64,000 nt of DNA from Voacanga thouarsii (Eukaryota > Streptophyta > Magnoliopsida > Gentianales > Apocynaceae). This document shows, piece by piece, positions 11,708 through 23,345 of the stretch. A program made the position numbers and the translations under genes. Numbering within the stretch: position 1 is the stretch's first letter; every line of letters begins with the position of its first letter. The stretch lies in the NCBI GenBank assembly GCA_026120185.1, contig JANUWF010003366.1, positions 3,472,001 through 3,536,000 on the forward strand, written 5' to 3'. The notes under the pieces are model-generated. The model was not told the origin of the DNA and made no database searches. It was given only the letters and a program-made list of their open reading frames with translations.

Positions 11708-11712
11708 TAACT

Positions 11713-12230
11713 CAATCATTAGCCACGATGTTCACGGATAAAAGCCGGCCCGCAAGGCAGGAGGCTCTTCGAACTATCATTAATACTAAGATGGCTGAGG
11801 GAGCATCAGTCAAAGAGCATATGCTCAAGATGATTGCTGCTTTTGAGGAGGCTGAAATTTTAGGGGCTGTTATTGACCCCGAGAGCTAAATGGACATGGT
11901 TCTTGAATCTCTACCAAGTTCCTTTACTCAGTTCAAGTTGAATTACAATATGAACAAGTTAAATATGAGTTTAACTGAGTTAATGAATGAGCTCCAGATG
12001 GCAGAGAATGTCATGAAGCCACAATCTAAGGCTATGATTGCTAAAGCTTCATCTTCTAGAACTAGGCCCAAGCTTAGAAAGTTTAAGAAAAAGAAGGGAA
12101 ACGCAGCCGCCCAGCCCAAGACCTAGCCCAACAACAAACCCAAGGGCAAGTCCTTCAAATGTGGGCTAAAAGGACACTGGAAAAAGGAGTGTCCAGATCT
12201 TCAAGCTAAGAAGAACCGCACAGGTAATGT
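11713..12230 (+). pseudogene. Copia A gag, 3' part with zinc knuckle
   Basis: This continues gag after the solo LTR: QSLATMFTDKSR, then MAEGASVKEHMLKMI, ESLPSSFTQFKLNYNMN and a basic stretch RPKLRKFKKKKG. A stop interrupts at 11887 and another near 12124. The nucleocapsid zinc knuckle is at about 12151-12192. Its first cysteine is replaced by serine (SFKCGLKGHWKKEC instead of C-x2-C-x4-H-x4-C), so zinc binding would be impaired. Confidence 0.9.
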
Positions 12231-12626
12231 TTTCTATTTAGAGTTTATATCAATAGTTGGATCAACCTCTACTTGGATTGTTGATTCAGGAGCCACTGAT
12301 CACATCTGTAACTCCTTACAGGGGTTTAGAAAGATTAGAAGACTCTAGAAGGATGAACATGAACTACGTGTGGGAAATGGAGCACAAGTTTGGGCCCTTG
12401 CATGGGAGTGCTGGATCTTGTTTTTTATTGTAATAGAATAGTGATTTTGAAAGATATATTATATGTACTTGGATTTCGATGGAATTTGATTTCGGTTGCG
12501 AAACTAATAAATCAAGGATATTTTGTGTCCTTCTATTCTGGTATTTCTATTAGTAGAGACAGAGAAATTTTATGTACTGGGCATATGTATGGAAATCTAT
12601 TTTTCTTAAACCCTATTAACAATTAA
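12230..12626 (+). pseudogene. Copia A protease and pre-integrase segment
   Basis: The retropepsin active site reads WIVDSGATDH, with D-S-G at 12283-12291, so the catalytic triad is intact. Downstream a stop and a frameshift near 12345-12410 lead to the frame KDILYVLGFRWNLISVAKL (12390-12626), the usual stretch between protease and integrase of copia. The polyprotein is cleaved by this enzyme in intact relatives; here the frame is broken. Confidence 0.85.
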
Positions 12627-12689
12627 TTAACTAACGCTCAATCTGAACCTTTAATAAGGAAGAAAAATACCAATGTCAATGACTCTTAT

Positions 12690-13480
12690 CTTTTGCATCT
12701 AAGGTTAGGTCATATCAACTCAACCAGGATTCAGAGGTTAATCCATGATGGGCCTTTGGGCTCATTGAGATTGGAAAATTAGCCTCAGTATGAATCCTGC
12801 TTAATGGGAAAGATGAACAAAAGGTTATTTACCCCTAAGGCGGATAAGGCTAATGAGGTATTGAGTCTTGTTTATACTGATATGTGTGGTCCTTTCACAG
12901 ATGATTGTACAAGGTTTGGTTATATTTACCTGATGAGACATAAGTCTGACTTTTTTAACAAGTTCAAGGAGTTTAAGGCTGAGGTGGAGCATCGGACAGG
13001 TAAATTGATCAAGACCTTACAATCAGATCGTGGTGGAGAGTACCTCCTGGGTGAATTCAAGGACTACATGGTACATCAGAGGATAGTATCCCAGCTCTCT
13101 ACGCCGGGGACACCCCAACAGAACGGAGTAGCTGAGAGAAGGAACAGGACATTAATAGAAATAGTTCAAAGCATGATGTCTCATGCTACTCTTCTGGTGT
13201 CTTTTTGGGGATATGCCCTAGAAACAATGGCATACATTCTGAACTTGGTGCCTTCCTAGTCAGCACCTAAGACTCCTTATAAGATGTGGACTGGGCATAA
13301 GCCAAGTCTGAATTATCTCAGGATATGAGGTTGTCCAACTTATGTACTGGTCAAGGGAGACAAGTTAGAACCAAGATCAGAATTATGCTATTTTGTTAGG
13401 TATCTAAAAGGGACAAAGTGTGGTTACTTTTATCATCCTATGGACCAGAAAGTACTATTTAGTACCAATGCTAGATACTT
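12690..13480 (+). pseudogene. Copia A integrase
   Basis: The zinc-binding HHCC segment starts HLRLGHIN at about 12694 and ends with one cysteine of the usual C-x2-C (ESCLMGK). The DDE core is present: D at 12879 (TDMCGP), D at 13026 (SDRGGEY) and E at 13134 (NGVAERRN). Between CGPF and TDDCTRFGY the core is shorter than usual by about a dozen residues, which suggests a small in-frame deletion near 12895. Stops follow at 12781, 13258 and 13327. All three acidic residues remain, but the protein is truncated. Confidence 0.9.
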
Positions 13481-13739
13481 AGAGGATGATCAGAGTACCT
13501 CCACTAAAGGTTCAACTAGGTTGGAACTTGAGGAGAAGTTATCTTCGAAATCAACTTCTTTTAACCCGATTATGGAACAAGAAGAGGCACAGCCTTAAGA
13601 GCTTGTACAATTGGAGCCTCGTCGTAGTGGGAGAGTGTCTAGGGTTCCGGAGAGATGGACTAGAGAAGCTTTCGAGCTAGTCTCTGACCATTAAGAACAA
13701 GACCCCACTAGATAGGAGGAGGCTATTGCTGATGTCGAT

Positions 13740-14510
13740 GCAAATCTATGGCATGAAGTAATAAAAGCCGAGATTGAGTCTATATACTTCAATCAGGTTT
13801 GGGATCTTGTACCTTCACCTGAAGGAATAAAACCTATTGGGTGTAAGTGGGAATACAAGAGAAAGAGGGGAGTGGATGGGAAGGTGAAAACCTTCAAAGC
13901 TTGGCTTGTGGCGAAAGGGTATACTCAAAAAGAGGGAATCGATTATGAGGAAATCTTTTCCCCGATAGCCATGCTTAAGTCTATCTGTATCCTCCTTGCC
14001 ATCACATGTTATTATGACTATGAGATATGGTAAATGGATATCAAGACGGCATTTTTAAATGGTTATCTTAGCGAAGACATCTATATGTCCCAACCGGAAG
14101 GTTTTGTTGTTGAAGGCCAAGAATACATGGTTTGCAAGCTTAAGAAGTCCATTTATGGACTTAAGCAGGTATCAAGAGCCTGGAATATTTGTTTTGATGA
14201 GACTGTAAAGTTTTATGGATTTATTCAAAATGAGGATAAACCATGCGTGTACAGGAAACTTGAAGGCATTAATGTGATTTTTCTTATCTTATATGTGGAT
14301 GACATTCTACTCATTAGAAATGATATAGGGTCATTGTCATCTACAAAGGTTTGGCTGTCTAGTCAATTTAGTATGAAGGACTTAGGAGAAGCCAGCTACA
14401 TTCTCGGGATTAGACTTCTTAGAAATAGGAAGCAGAGAATGTTAGGATTATCCCAAGCGGCATATATTAACAAGATGCTGGCCAGGTATAGCATGGACTC
14501 ATAGAAGGGA
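13740..14510 (+). pseudogene. Copia A reverse transcriptase
   Basis: A copia-type RT begins near VWDLVPSPEGIKPIGCKW. It continues through RVKTFKA-like and AKGYTQKEGIDYEEIFSP motifs, MDIKTAFLNG (14034 onward), KKSIYGLKQ and the catalytic YVDD box at 14292-14303 (YVDDILLI). It ends with SMKDLGEASYILGI. The codon before MDIKTAFL is a stop (TAA at 14031), where relatives have glutamine. Another stop is at 14502. The active-site aspartates are intact, making this the best-preserved RT in the window. Confidence 0.93.
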
Positions 14511-15294
14511 GCTCTAATTCCTTGTAGACATGGGTTGTCATTTTCTTCAAGGGACTATCCTAAGTCTCAAGAAGAAAAGGAAAGAATGTGTAGGATTCCT
14601 TACGCTTCGGCTGTAGGAAGTCTCATGTACGCTATGCTGTGTACTAGGCCAAATATCTACTTTGACGTAGGCTTGGTTAGCAGATATTAGTCAAACCCTA
14701 GAGAGGTTCATTGGCAAGCTGTAAAGCATATTCTCAAGTGCCTCAAGGGAACGAGAGATTACATGCTGGTTTACAGGGCTGATGACTTGGTTCCTACAGG
14801 ATACACAGACTCAGACTTCCAGGCAGATAAGGTTGAGAGAAAATCCACTAGTGGATATGTCTTCATCTTGTCTGGAGGAGCCATTCTATAGAGGAGTATT
14901 AAGCAATCATGCATTGCTAACTCGACCATGGAAGCTAAGTATGTGGCAACTTCGGAGGCATTCAAGGAAGCAGTCTGGCTCTAGAAGTTCCTTTCAGAAC
15001 TTGGAGTCGTGCCACGCATGAATAGGTCGATTATGATGTATTGCGATAACATTGGAGCAGTATCACAATCTAAAGAACTCAGGAACCACAAAAAGGAGAA
15101 GCATATTGAGAGGAAGTTCCACCTCATTCGGGATTTCATCCAGAGACGGGAAGTCGTGGTGAAACAGATTGCCTCCGAGAAAAATCTAGCTGATCCATTC
15201 ACCAAGCCTTTGGCTGAGAGAGTCTTCAAGAAACACTTAGATGCCATAGGGGTGGGCACCTACAAACTTACAGACTTAGAGTGCAAGTGGGAGA
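14510..15294 (+). pseudogene. Copia A RNase H
   Basis: This continues from RT: PYASAVGSLMYAMLCTRPN, then YTDSDFQAD (about 14803), MEAKYVATSEA, MYCDNIGAVSQSKE and ERKFHLIRDF, ending with the C-terminal EKNLADPFTKPLAERVF. Stops occur near 14688, 14889 and 14981. RNase H removes the RNA template during reverse transcription in intact relatives. The last frame (15009-15323) runs through the PPT into the 3' LTR. Confidence 0.9.
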
Positions 15295-15295
15295 T
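15285..15295 (+). other. Polypurine tract of copia A
   Basis: AAGTGGGAGAT directly precedes the TGTTGG start of the 3' LTR. It is the normal site and composition for plus-strand priming. Confidence 0.85.
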
Positions 15296-17100
15296 TGTTG
15301 GAAAATATGTCCTCTTAGACTAGGTTTCTGATGTAAATATTGAATATTTTAATAAAAGAATTTATTTTCATAAATTGTTTGTGAATTTACATTTTTATTT
15401 GTGCTCAATTACATTTAGAAAAGACCTATTGTGTTTAAGTAAGTGGTCCATGTGAATGGAGGTCTTTCACAGTAAGGTATGGATCACGGGTTACTTAACA
15501 CATAAACGTTCGTTCTTAACCGATTGATAAAAATAGGAATCTCATCATGTTTAGGTTAGTATGTTGTAAATTCCAAATGTGAAATGGCTTACCTTTAGCC
15601 AGTAAGTAGACCACTCACTTCATGACATAAGCATATTTCGAATACGTAGACCAAGACCTGTAGTAGTGGTTTCAAAAAGTACTATATGGTAGAAACCTAC
15701 TTTACTACTGCTACAGTATGGACTAGTACTCTATGACTTGAGTGTAAGTTGGTGGTCTGACGAAGCTGGAAGCATGTACTTTGATATGCTATAGTTGAGG
15801 TTCTATCATAGGGCCAATATACTTGCATGTTGGGTATGTGTGACTAGTTAGTTAAGACACACTTGTACAAGATAGTTTCTATACTATATCGCCCCTTGTA
15901 GTTGTTTGAATGATCTAAATATCTAAGGCCATGGGAAACATGACTTGGATGTTTACTTTAGGGTAGCTCTCTTGGAAATCAAAAACAATCCAGGAAGTCA
16001 TGGATCATTGGACTAGAAGTCTAAGGAAGGTATATGTCATTTAGAGAGGTGTTAGTACACTTCTACCACTCTAAATGCACGGCGATTTATAGAAGGGTAT
16101 TTTAATCATTACACCTGTAGGTCGGAGACTTTGCTAACGTAGCATTGTCCTTGGGGTCAATATTTCCTTATGGTGATATTACCAAATATTTAAAATGCAA
16201 AATACAACTATTTATATGGCAATGGTATTTTGGTCATTTTAGTAGCCATTGTGGTGTGTCTTTTAGTCCCCAATATAAATCGTGAGTCCTAATTAAATAC
16301 AGGCTAAGGAAATTATCTTAAATTAAATGGAATTGATTTTATTTAAGTAGCCTGATTTAATTATTGGCTAGAATAAAATAAAGGTCCATGGAGAGAGAAT
16401 TAATTAAATTAGTTTAGTGGGTTAATTAATTATTCAGGGCTTTAGCCCAATTTGAATAATTAGGGATTAACTTGGGACTAAACTAATATAGGCTTGTTAA
16501 TTGGACTAGTTTATTTGGGCTAGAAAAATTAATTATTTGTTGAGCCATTAAGTTGGTTCTAATTAAAATAATTAATTTAGTCCAAAAGGTTAAACTAAGA
16601 GTCTAATGGCACAGTCCAGTTTAACCTCGGGTTTTATTTAGGGGAAACAAGAGGATTGGAGATCATCGTTGTTTTTTGACAGACTCTTCTGCGTGGAAAA
16701 AGAAACATAAGTCTCTCTCTCTCCAGAAAATTTTCGTTAATTTTGTTAGTTGTTCACCAAACAGAATTAGGCAGGCCATATACTAGAAGACCAAGAGTTT
16801 GGCGTTCACATACATGCATAGATGGAGTAGGAGACTTGTAGGAATTGCACCAGAGGTCTCCACCAGCGTACCTACCCTGGTTCCACACATTTGGGCCTAG
16901 CCAATTCTTAGAACGAAGAAAAGAGGTAAATTTTTTTTTTAACCTCAGAATCAGTACAGAGTGCAACCAGTGCCAGCTAGGGCTGCCGGAGCTGGCGCCG
17001 GCTCTATTCGATTCCCTATTCTTCAGTTTTTTCCTTTTTTTTTTTTTTTTTGCTTTCGCTTCCACTGCATGCCATTTGTTTTCCCCTTTCTATGCTTTCA
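15296..17100 (+). repeat. Copia A 3' LTR
   Basis: It starts TGTTGGAAAATATG and ends TGCTTTCA. It is colinear with 6377-8189 with many substitutions and small indels (for example a T-run at 17037-17051). The GC twin box is at about 16966-17005. Beyond it the interrupted copia B LTR resumes. Confidence 0.93.
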
Positions 17101-17315
17101 CATTTTTGTACTAACACTATACAATGTAGTAAGAATCTCACATCATGATCTCTATCATGATTTCCTTAACACAGTGTTGTACTAGGATTTTATCTAACAA
17201 TTATTTTACATGAAAGTAAAGAAAACAAACTAAAAGATAAATAATGCCTTGTAATATAAAACAAATGTGTCATATACATAATACAAGTGATTTTCTCTAG
17301 GGCATAACACTAACA
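17101..17315 (-). repeat. Copia B2 3' LTR, part right of the copia A insertion
   Basis: On the minus strand the LTR starts TGTTAGTGTTATGCCC at 17315 and runs down to 17101, continuing at 6376. Immediately to its right, on the minus strand just before the LTR, is the purine-rich GGGCAAGTGGGAATT (17316-17330), the PPT of copia B2. Confidence 0.8.
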
Positions 17316-17329
17316 AATTCCCACTTGCC

Positions 17330-17744
17330 CTAGAGCCAATCATTCATGTATCTAATGCCAAATGACTCAACATGCCTATCATGTTTCTTATGGGATAGTG
17401 CTTTTGTAAGCGGGTCAACTATGTTCTCATCCGTGGGAACTTTTTCTATCTTTACATCATTTCTATATATGATCTCCCATATAAGGTGATAGTGTCGTAG
17501 TACGTGTTTGGATTGTTGGTGAGACCATGGTTCCTTTGCGTGTGCAATAGCTCTGTTGTTGTCACAATACAAGGATATTAGACCAACAACACTAGGGATG
17601 ACACCTAGTTATGTCATGAACTTCTTGATCCAAACAGCTTTCTTAGCCACTTCAGAAGTAGCTATGTACTCAGCTTCAGTCGTAGATTCGACAATAGTCT
17701 CTTGTTTGGAACTATTCTAACTTGTTGCCATCCGCACAACGTAA
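17330..17744 (-). pseudogene. Copia B2 RNase H, C-terminal part
   Basis: Minus strand: SSKQETIVESTTEAEYVATS, then a stop, then YCDNNRAIAHAKEPWSHQQS, HVLRHYHLIWEII, VPTDENIVDPLTKAL and an end at MNDWL with its natural stop at 17330. This is the C-terminal half of copia RNase H, immediately upstream of the PPT and 3' LTR. The N-terminal half is missing: an LTR fragment (17745-18988) lies between it and the RT end. Confidence 0.88.
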
Positions 17745-18988
17745 TGTTGGATTTCATCATGCTTATCAAATACGAATGCAGTGGAAATAACAATGAAATC
17801 CATACCCAAGGACCACATGTTTGCGATTAAAATGGGAATAGAGGAAGGAAATGGAGTTTACCTTTTGTAGCAGAAAAATAAAATTTTTCTTGTGGATAAA
17901 AATTTGATCAGCAACCCAGGAACCAATTCCCTCTATTTTGATTTTCCAATCACTCCATTACAATCCAAGAGTAGAATTGTCTCTAATAGTAATCCACACA
18001 AAGTTGAATTACTCATAAAACCCACTCAAAACTATGCTAGTAGAAGAGGAGCGGTTAGATTTTAATTGGAGAAGAATAGGGATGAAGAAGAAATGATTTC
18101 TCAGAATACTTTTTGCAAAAGGGAACGATTCCTATATTTATAGTTTTAGAATTTGTGTTAATTACAATTAAGTCTTCCAAGATCCAATGTCTACAATTGG
18201 GCCATAGAAGTTTATATAATTGTAACTAAGTCCTGTGAATTATAACAAACTTATAATTCATCTAAAAATATATTTTCTTCTCTTAATTAACCCCATAATA
18301 TTATCAAATAATATATATTGAGTATTCAAATTTTTATTGTGTGTGACCCATTAGGTTTCCTGGTCTTATTGGTAGCATAATATAAATTAATTCTAACAGC
18401 TTTAGAATTAATAATCCTAGATAAATTATTGAATTAATTTATTAATTCTCTAATTAATAAATTTATATTTAACAGATCAAGAGCAACATCTAGCAATGAC
18501 TCTTGATCATCTAAAAGTCCAAAAAGTTAAGTGGCTTGACATGAATCTTTCAATAGCAAATAACCAATGAAATAAATTCATTTCACCATACTATATCTCA
18601 TTCGGTCTAGAGTATAGAATTAATGCCAATTTCCTCCAGAATATTATTAATTCTAGCCCGAATATTTTAGTACTTGTTCAATAAATCCTTTACTCGATAT
18701 ATGTATCGATTTGGAACTATTTTCAACACATTATTTCCTTGGCCAAGGATTTCGTGAGTAATGATTTCTACAAGTGGCCTTGAGATATACTCTCCTACTA
18801 TTAGGAGTGGTGAATCCTTTATTGACCCTTTCAACTATTTTGGTTTACTTTACAATGTATCCAATATCCATCCCATAGGTAGTCCTTGTAAGACTCCAAA
18901 GATTGGAATCAAAGTACAATGTTCAATAAACAAAATACCTTGGAGATCTCAAGTCTATGGATACTTGCACACTTGCTATAATGTATGT
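17745..18988 (-). repeat. Copia B-type LTR fragment inside copia B2 RNase H
   Basis: It starts TGTTGGATTTCATC, the same LTR end as at 27042, and runs colinear with 2204-3396 and 27042-28440. It is cut at about 18988, next to RT coding sequence, so the other LTR terminus is missing. A candidate TATA box in minus orientation lies near 18131-18145. An LTR insertion followed by a deletion that removed one LTR end and the adjacent RT/RNase H is the simplest history (inference). Confidence 0.75.
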
Positions 18989-19028
18989 AGACTGTGAAAG
19001 ACCTAGTAAACTTTTTGACCTATCTCTA
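18989..19028 (-). pseudogene. Copia B2 RT end, left of the solo LTR
   Basis: The minus strand reads DRSKSLLGLSQSTYI, which follows on from YILGIRIYR encoded at 20554-20600 once the solo LTR is removed. It is the normal RT/RNase H junction of copia. Confidence 0.85.
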
Positions 19029-20553
19029 TGATGTGTTCAGACTTGAATATAAAAATCATACAAAAACTAAGTACATTCCCAATCAAGTTTAAATTAAAAC
19101 GTTTAATCCAAATCACACATATGAGCAAGCGTACTCATCATTAACCGAGCATAGGGTTCAAACGGGTGTCGATCCTCCAGGAACAAGTAGACATTAATTA
19201 CCTTTCTTTCATTGTTTAACTGACTCAATAAAGTGAAAAACAAAGAAAAACAAAATAAAAATATATACATTTCAAGTATGTAGATTTATGTAACTCGAGC
19301 CATTGGTTAGACAAACATGATCTTGAAGTATCCAACCTTTATCATAGCTAATTATTCTATTGGCATCATGGAGAATTAAAGTAGACTCACTTCTTTCCTA
19401 ATCCATGAATCCCTATCTTCTAGGTAACTTAGTATCACATACTCTATCTCAATTAGTCTTACCCAAAAGATGCATTAAACACAAATCTCTGATTAAGTCC
19501 CATTCTCAGGCAAACTCAACCCATAAAATTAACCAATGAATCCATACTCTGGTAGACATCATTTAACCTTTAATTACTCTGTTCTTAATAATTAATCGCA
19601 TTTTCATGCAAGTTAAAAGATAACAAATATGAAATCAATCAATTGAACTACCATCAACCATATTCTCAAGTAAGTTAACGGAAAGCCACAATCAATTGAT
19701 CTTGTAATAAGCACGAGTAATTAAATACCAAGAATAACAATCAATTAATCAAAAGATCAAATAACTCTAAAAACCATGAACATCTAAACCAATGTCAAAT
19801 TACAATAAAATAATTAAAACATCATTGTCAAGAAAAAGAAAGCAAAGTAAAAGAAAGCACTCATAGATAAGCCCCATTCTTCTTCCTTTGAAGACCTTCT
19901 TGCACAACCCTCCTTGAATTGAAGAATTCCTCCTTTAATTGAGAGATTTTCTATTATGATCAATGAATTCTCCCCTTTTCCCTTGTGTTTTTCATCTATT
20001 TATAGGCTTTGGAAGTGCATAAACTCGTAGGTACAGTGTTCTTGGTCGAGTAGAAGTTGGAAGATACTAAAACTCCACAGATTACCAAAAAACACGTAGA
20101 AAAATCACAGCACCACCTTAGCTCCAGGGCACAGCCAGCGCTGGTTCCAGCTTCATAGCCGGCGCTGGTTGTGTTTTTCTTCTCTACTTGTTTGCCGATT
20201 TTTCTTCGAATTTCGCACATTGTGTTCTAGAATGCAGCCGGCGCCGGTTCCAGCTTCATAGCCGGCGCCACCTTGGTTCTGTTCTCCTCTGTTTCAATAA
20301 TTTTTCCATCGCTTCGACGTTCGTTTCAACAGTGCATGGTCGACGCTGGTTCTAGGGCCCTAGCCGGCACCGCCTTTCCTCTGTTTTGCGACGTTTTTGT
20401 TTCGTTTTACACTAAAAATCTGAAATAAAGAACAAAATACCTTTCCAAGGGTAAAATCTCAAATATGAAAAAATATGACTACTTATTGAACAAAATATAT
20501 TACAAATGAACCTCAAATAACTAGGAAAAACATGACTAATTTAGCCTCTATCA
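19029..20553 (-). mobile_element. Solo LTR of gypsy family C inside copia B2 RT
   Basis: On the plus strand it begins TGATGTGTTC and ends GCCTCTATCA, the reverse complement of the 10179-11707 LTR. Perfect 5-bp duplications CTCTA flank it (19024-19028 and 20554-20558). Removing it restores the RT reading frame across the site. GGCGCC-type boxes lie at 20115-20380 and the TATA box near 19996. Its repeated words are of the GAGAATGG / GAGTATGG type. Confidence 0.93.
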
Positions 20554-21180
20554 CTCTATAAATTCTTATTCCAAGAATGTAGGTTGCTTCTCCAATATCT
20601 TTCATGGAGAATTTCTTGCACAACTAAACATTAATTAATTGAAGGACACGTACATCATTTCCTATTAGCAATATGTTATCTACATAAAGTAATAAGAAAA
20701 CGATTGCACTCCCACTAACCTTCTTGTACACATAAGGCTCATCCATATTTTAAATAAAACCAAAATTTTTAATTGTTTCATCAAAATAGATGTTTCAACT
20801 CCTAGAAGCTTGCTTAAGTCCATAAATGCACTTTTACAACTTGCACACTTTTGTACTATCATTGGATGTGAAACCCTCAGGTTATATCATATACACTTCC
20901 CCAGTCAGATTACCATTTAGGAAAACTATTTTTACATCCATTTACCAAATCTCATAATCATGATGAGCGGTAATGACTAGGAGTATCCTGATGGATTTTA
21001 GCATGGCTACTGGCGAAAAAGTTTCGTCATAGTTAATACCATATTATTGACAGTAACCCTTATCTACTAGTCATGCTTTATAGGTAACTGCGCTACCATC
21101 CATGTCGATTTTCTTTTTAAAAATCCATTTTCACCCAATAAATTTGATTCCTTTGGGTGGATCAACTAAAGTCTATACTT
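20554..21180 (-). pseudogene. Copia B2 reverse transcriptase
   Basis: The minus strand gives copia RT in shifting frames: IKFIG-stop-KWIFKKKIDMDG, YGINYDETFSPVAMLKSI, MDVKIVFLNGNL, a KCIYGLKQASRS segment and the catalytic box YVDNILLIGND near 20675-20690. The second aspartate of YVDD has become asparagine. SMKDIGEATYILGIRIYR follows, then the solo LTR. Several stops are present, including one just before MDVK, the same place as in copia A. Confidence 0.9.
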
Positions 21181-21994
21181 GGTTGTCGTATATGGAACCC
21201 ATCTCTAACTTCATGGTCTCAGGCCATTTGTTAGATTCTAAAGTGTTCAAAACTTCCGTGTAGGTAGTAGGCTCATCTTCATCTATGAGCAACACGTCAT
21301 TGTGGTCACTAATAAGAAATCTATATCTCTCAGGTGCCATATGTATCCTACTCGACCTATAAGGATCTTGTGAAATAAAAGGTTCATCTATTCTCTCAAT
21401 AGATGTGGGAGCAGAAGATTGATCCTTGTTTGTTTGTTCTTCTTGAACTTCACTAAGTTCAATTTTACTCCCACTATCCCGTTTGAGCATGTACTCCTTC
21501 TCTAAGAAGATAACATACTTCGAAATAAACACTTTTTTTTTTTAGAGGAGATAGAAGTAATACTCGAAAGATTCTTTCAGATAACCCACAAACAAACACT
21601 TATCAAACTTACTTTTAAGTTTGAGAAAGGCAGGGCAACCCCATACTCTCAAGTGAGATAACTTTGATTTCTTGCCAAAGAACATCTTAAATTGGGTAAA
21701 ATCATGATGGAACTCTATATGCTCGTGCTGTTTTTGCAGCTCAGGAGTCGTTAACGCTAGCATGATACAAGATGTTATGTAACTGTCCTCCTTATGCTTC
21801 TTGTGGTTAGTATGCTCATCAGCATGAGCATCTTGAGCTGATGGTGGTGGAATAGGAGCATCTATCATGTAGAGAAACTTTTTCGACTTGATAACGATTC
21901 TCAAGTTTCTGTACCAGTCGTGATAGTTCGATTCAGTTAGTTTGTTGGTTTCCAAAATGCTACGTAAGTTTTGGATGGTTGACATGATGCACAT
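21173..21994 (-). pseudogene. Copia B2 gag N-terminus joined in frame to integrase end and IN-RT linker
   Basis: The ORF 21994-21542 (150 aa) starts MSTIQNLRSILETNKLTESN, a copia gag N-terminus, and runs to QKQHEHIE at about residue 105. It then switches to an integrase C-terminal segment, TQFKMFFGKKSKLSHLRVWGC. Everything between (gag C-terminus, zinc knuckle, protease, integrase core) is absent. The next ORF (21532-21173) is the integrase-RT linker, with an acidic/serine-rich stretch, ending at the start of RT. The join is open in frame and contains no stop, so it is a deletion fusion. Expression is not indicated. Confidence 0.88.
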
Positions 21995-23345
21995 GACCTA
22001 GATGTAAAGATAGAGAACATTAGCTAAGTATATATGCACATGTAATGCAAATAATTAGATCTTTAATTAATTGCATTGTTGTTCCACTACTTTACTCAAA
22101 CCAATAGCCCCAACTATTGATTCAAGAAAGCCCATTGGAAACTTTTCTAGTAGACTAGTATCCGAATTCCTCAAGAATAACCTTGGGTTTGCCCAACAAG
22201 TGACCTTTAAGTTCAATAGTAGGTATCCAATACCAATTACATCGTATGTAATTATCGGATCATTAGGTGATTAACATCTTTTAATCTTAAAGCCTTTTGA
22301 GCTACTCCAATATTTTCTCTAAATTTCTTTATGCTTGAGTTAGCTCAATCGGGATAAAGAATTTAGCTAAACCCAACCCATTAATCAGGAATTTAATTCC
22401 ATAACTTGAACATGTCCGATGTTGACTAGGCTTGGGTTAGTCCAACAACCTGGTCTCGAAAAAGGGCTCTCGTTCTTACTATATTAATTGAAGGAATTAC
22501 ATCTAATATTAATTGATAGATTTATTCCTTTTAGTGATTTCATCAAATGACATGCATAAATATATCAATAAATCAAATAAATTGCTAAACATGGTAATAA
22601 AGCGATTACGTGCATGGTTATAGACTTTCCCTAAATTAATTTCATTGAGCCAAAAAGAAATTAAAATGGTTAACCCTATGTGTTCATGCATGTTTTAAGT
22701 GGATGGTTTTAACCTCTCGTCTTGTTTTGGTCGTCATCTCCAAAATTAAAATAATTCTATCCCTATCTAATCTATGTAATCTAATTACATAAATTTCCTA
22801 ACCTCGAGTTACATTCGAGTGGAGTTAGATGAGAAGAGAATTACACAAGAATTTTAGAGAAGGTAGGACTCGTAGGTCCTATGTAATAAAATAAAACTAT
22901 AAAAATGCATGAACAGATACAATTTAGTTTTAGTCTATAATCATCCACCATTGCATTAATTATGCTTTAAAAAATAAACATATAATTTTATTATTCTAAA
23001 ATCTCTATATTGGAAAATTAAAACACATTTAGATTTAATTTCTAAAATTAAATTCTAGAAATTAAATTAAGATAAAATCTAAAATCAATATTTTACATTT
23101 AATTTCTAAAATCAAAATCTAGAAATTTAATTAGGATAAAATCTAAAATCAATATTTTAGAAAATTTATTAATTTATAAAATCATATTTTAGAAATTAAA
23201 AAAATAATATATAATCTAAAATCAATATTTTAGAAAATATATTAATTTGTAAAATATAGTTTTATCCCAAATTATAGGTCTCAATTAAAAACTAATCATA
23301 ATTAGATATAATTCTCAAAACGAGAATTAATAAAAAAAATCTTAT
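21995..23345 (-). other. Copia B2 leader
   Basis: This is sequence upstream of the B2 gag start. It is colinear with the B1 leader at 25459-26300 (for example the stretch after ACCTAGATG near 21997 and 25463). It shows no coding sense. Its right end abuts the B1 integrase, so the B2 5' LTR is missing. Confidence 0.7.
22990..23270. repeat. AT-rich short-period repeats in the copia B2 leader
   Basis: The string CTAAAATCAATATTTTA recurs at about 23078, 23143 and 23216, with related ATTTCTAAAAT strings between. The period is irregular, about 65-77 bases. Confidence 0.6.

Larger units (their letters stand above)
6377..17100 (+). mobile_element. Copia A: near-complete Ty1/copia retrotransposon, inactivated
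   Basis: All landmarks are present in order: 5' LTR, PBS, leader, gag, protease, integrase, RT, RNase H, PPT, 3' LTR. The order PR-IN-RT-RH defines Ty1/copia. Flanking bases CAATT (6372-6376) and CATTT (17101-17105) look like a 5-bp target duplication with one mismatch. By eye, the first ~250 bases of the two LTRs differ at roughly one site in nine, so the insertion is old. Stops in gag, IN, RT and RH and a solo LTR in gag make it non-functional. It is inserted in a copia B LTR of opposite orientation. Confidence 0.93.
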
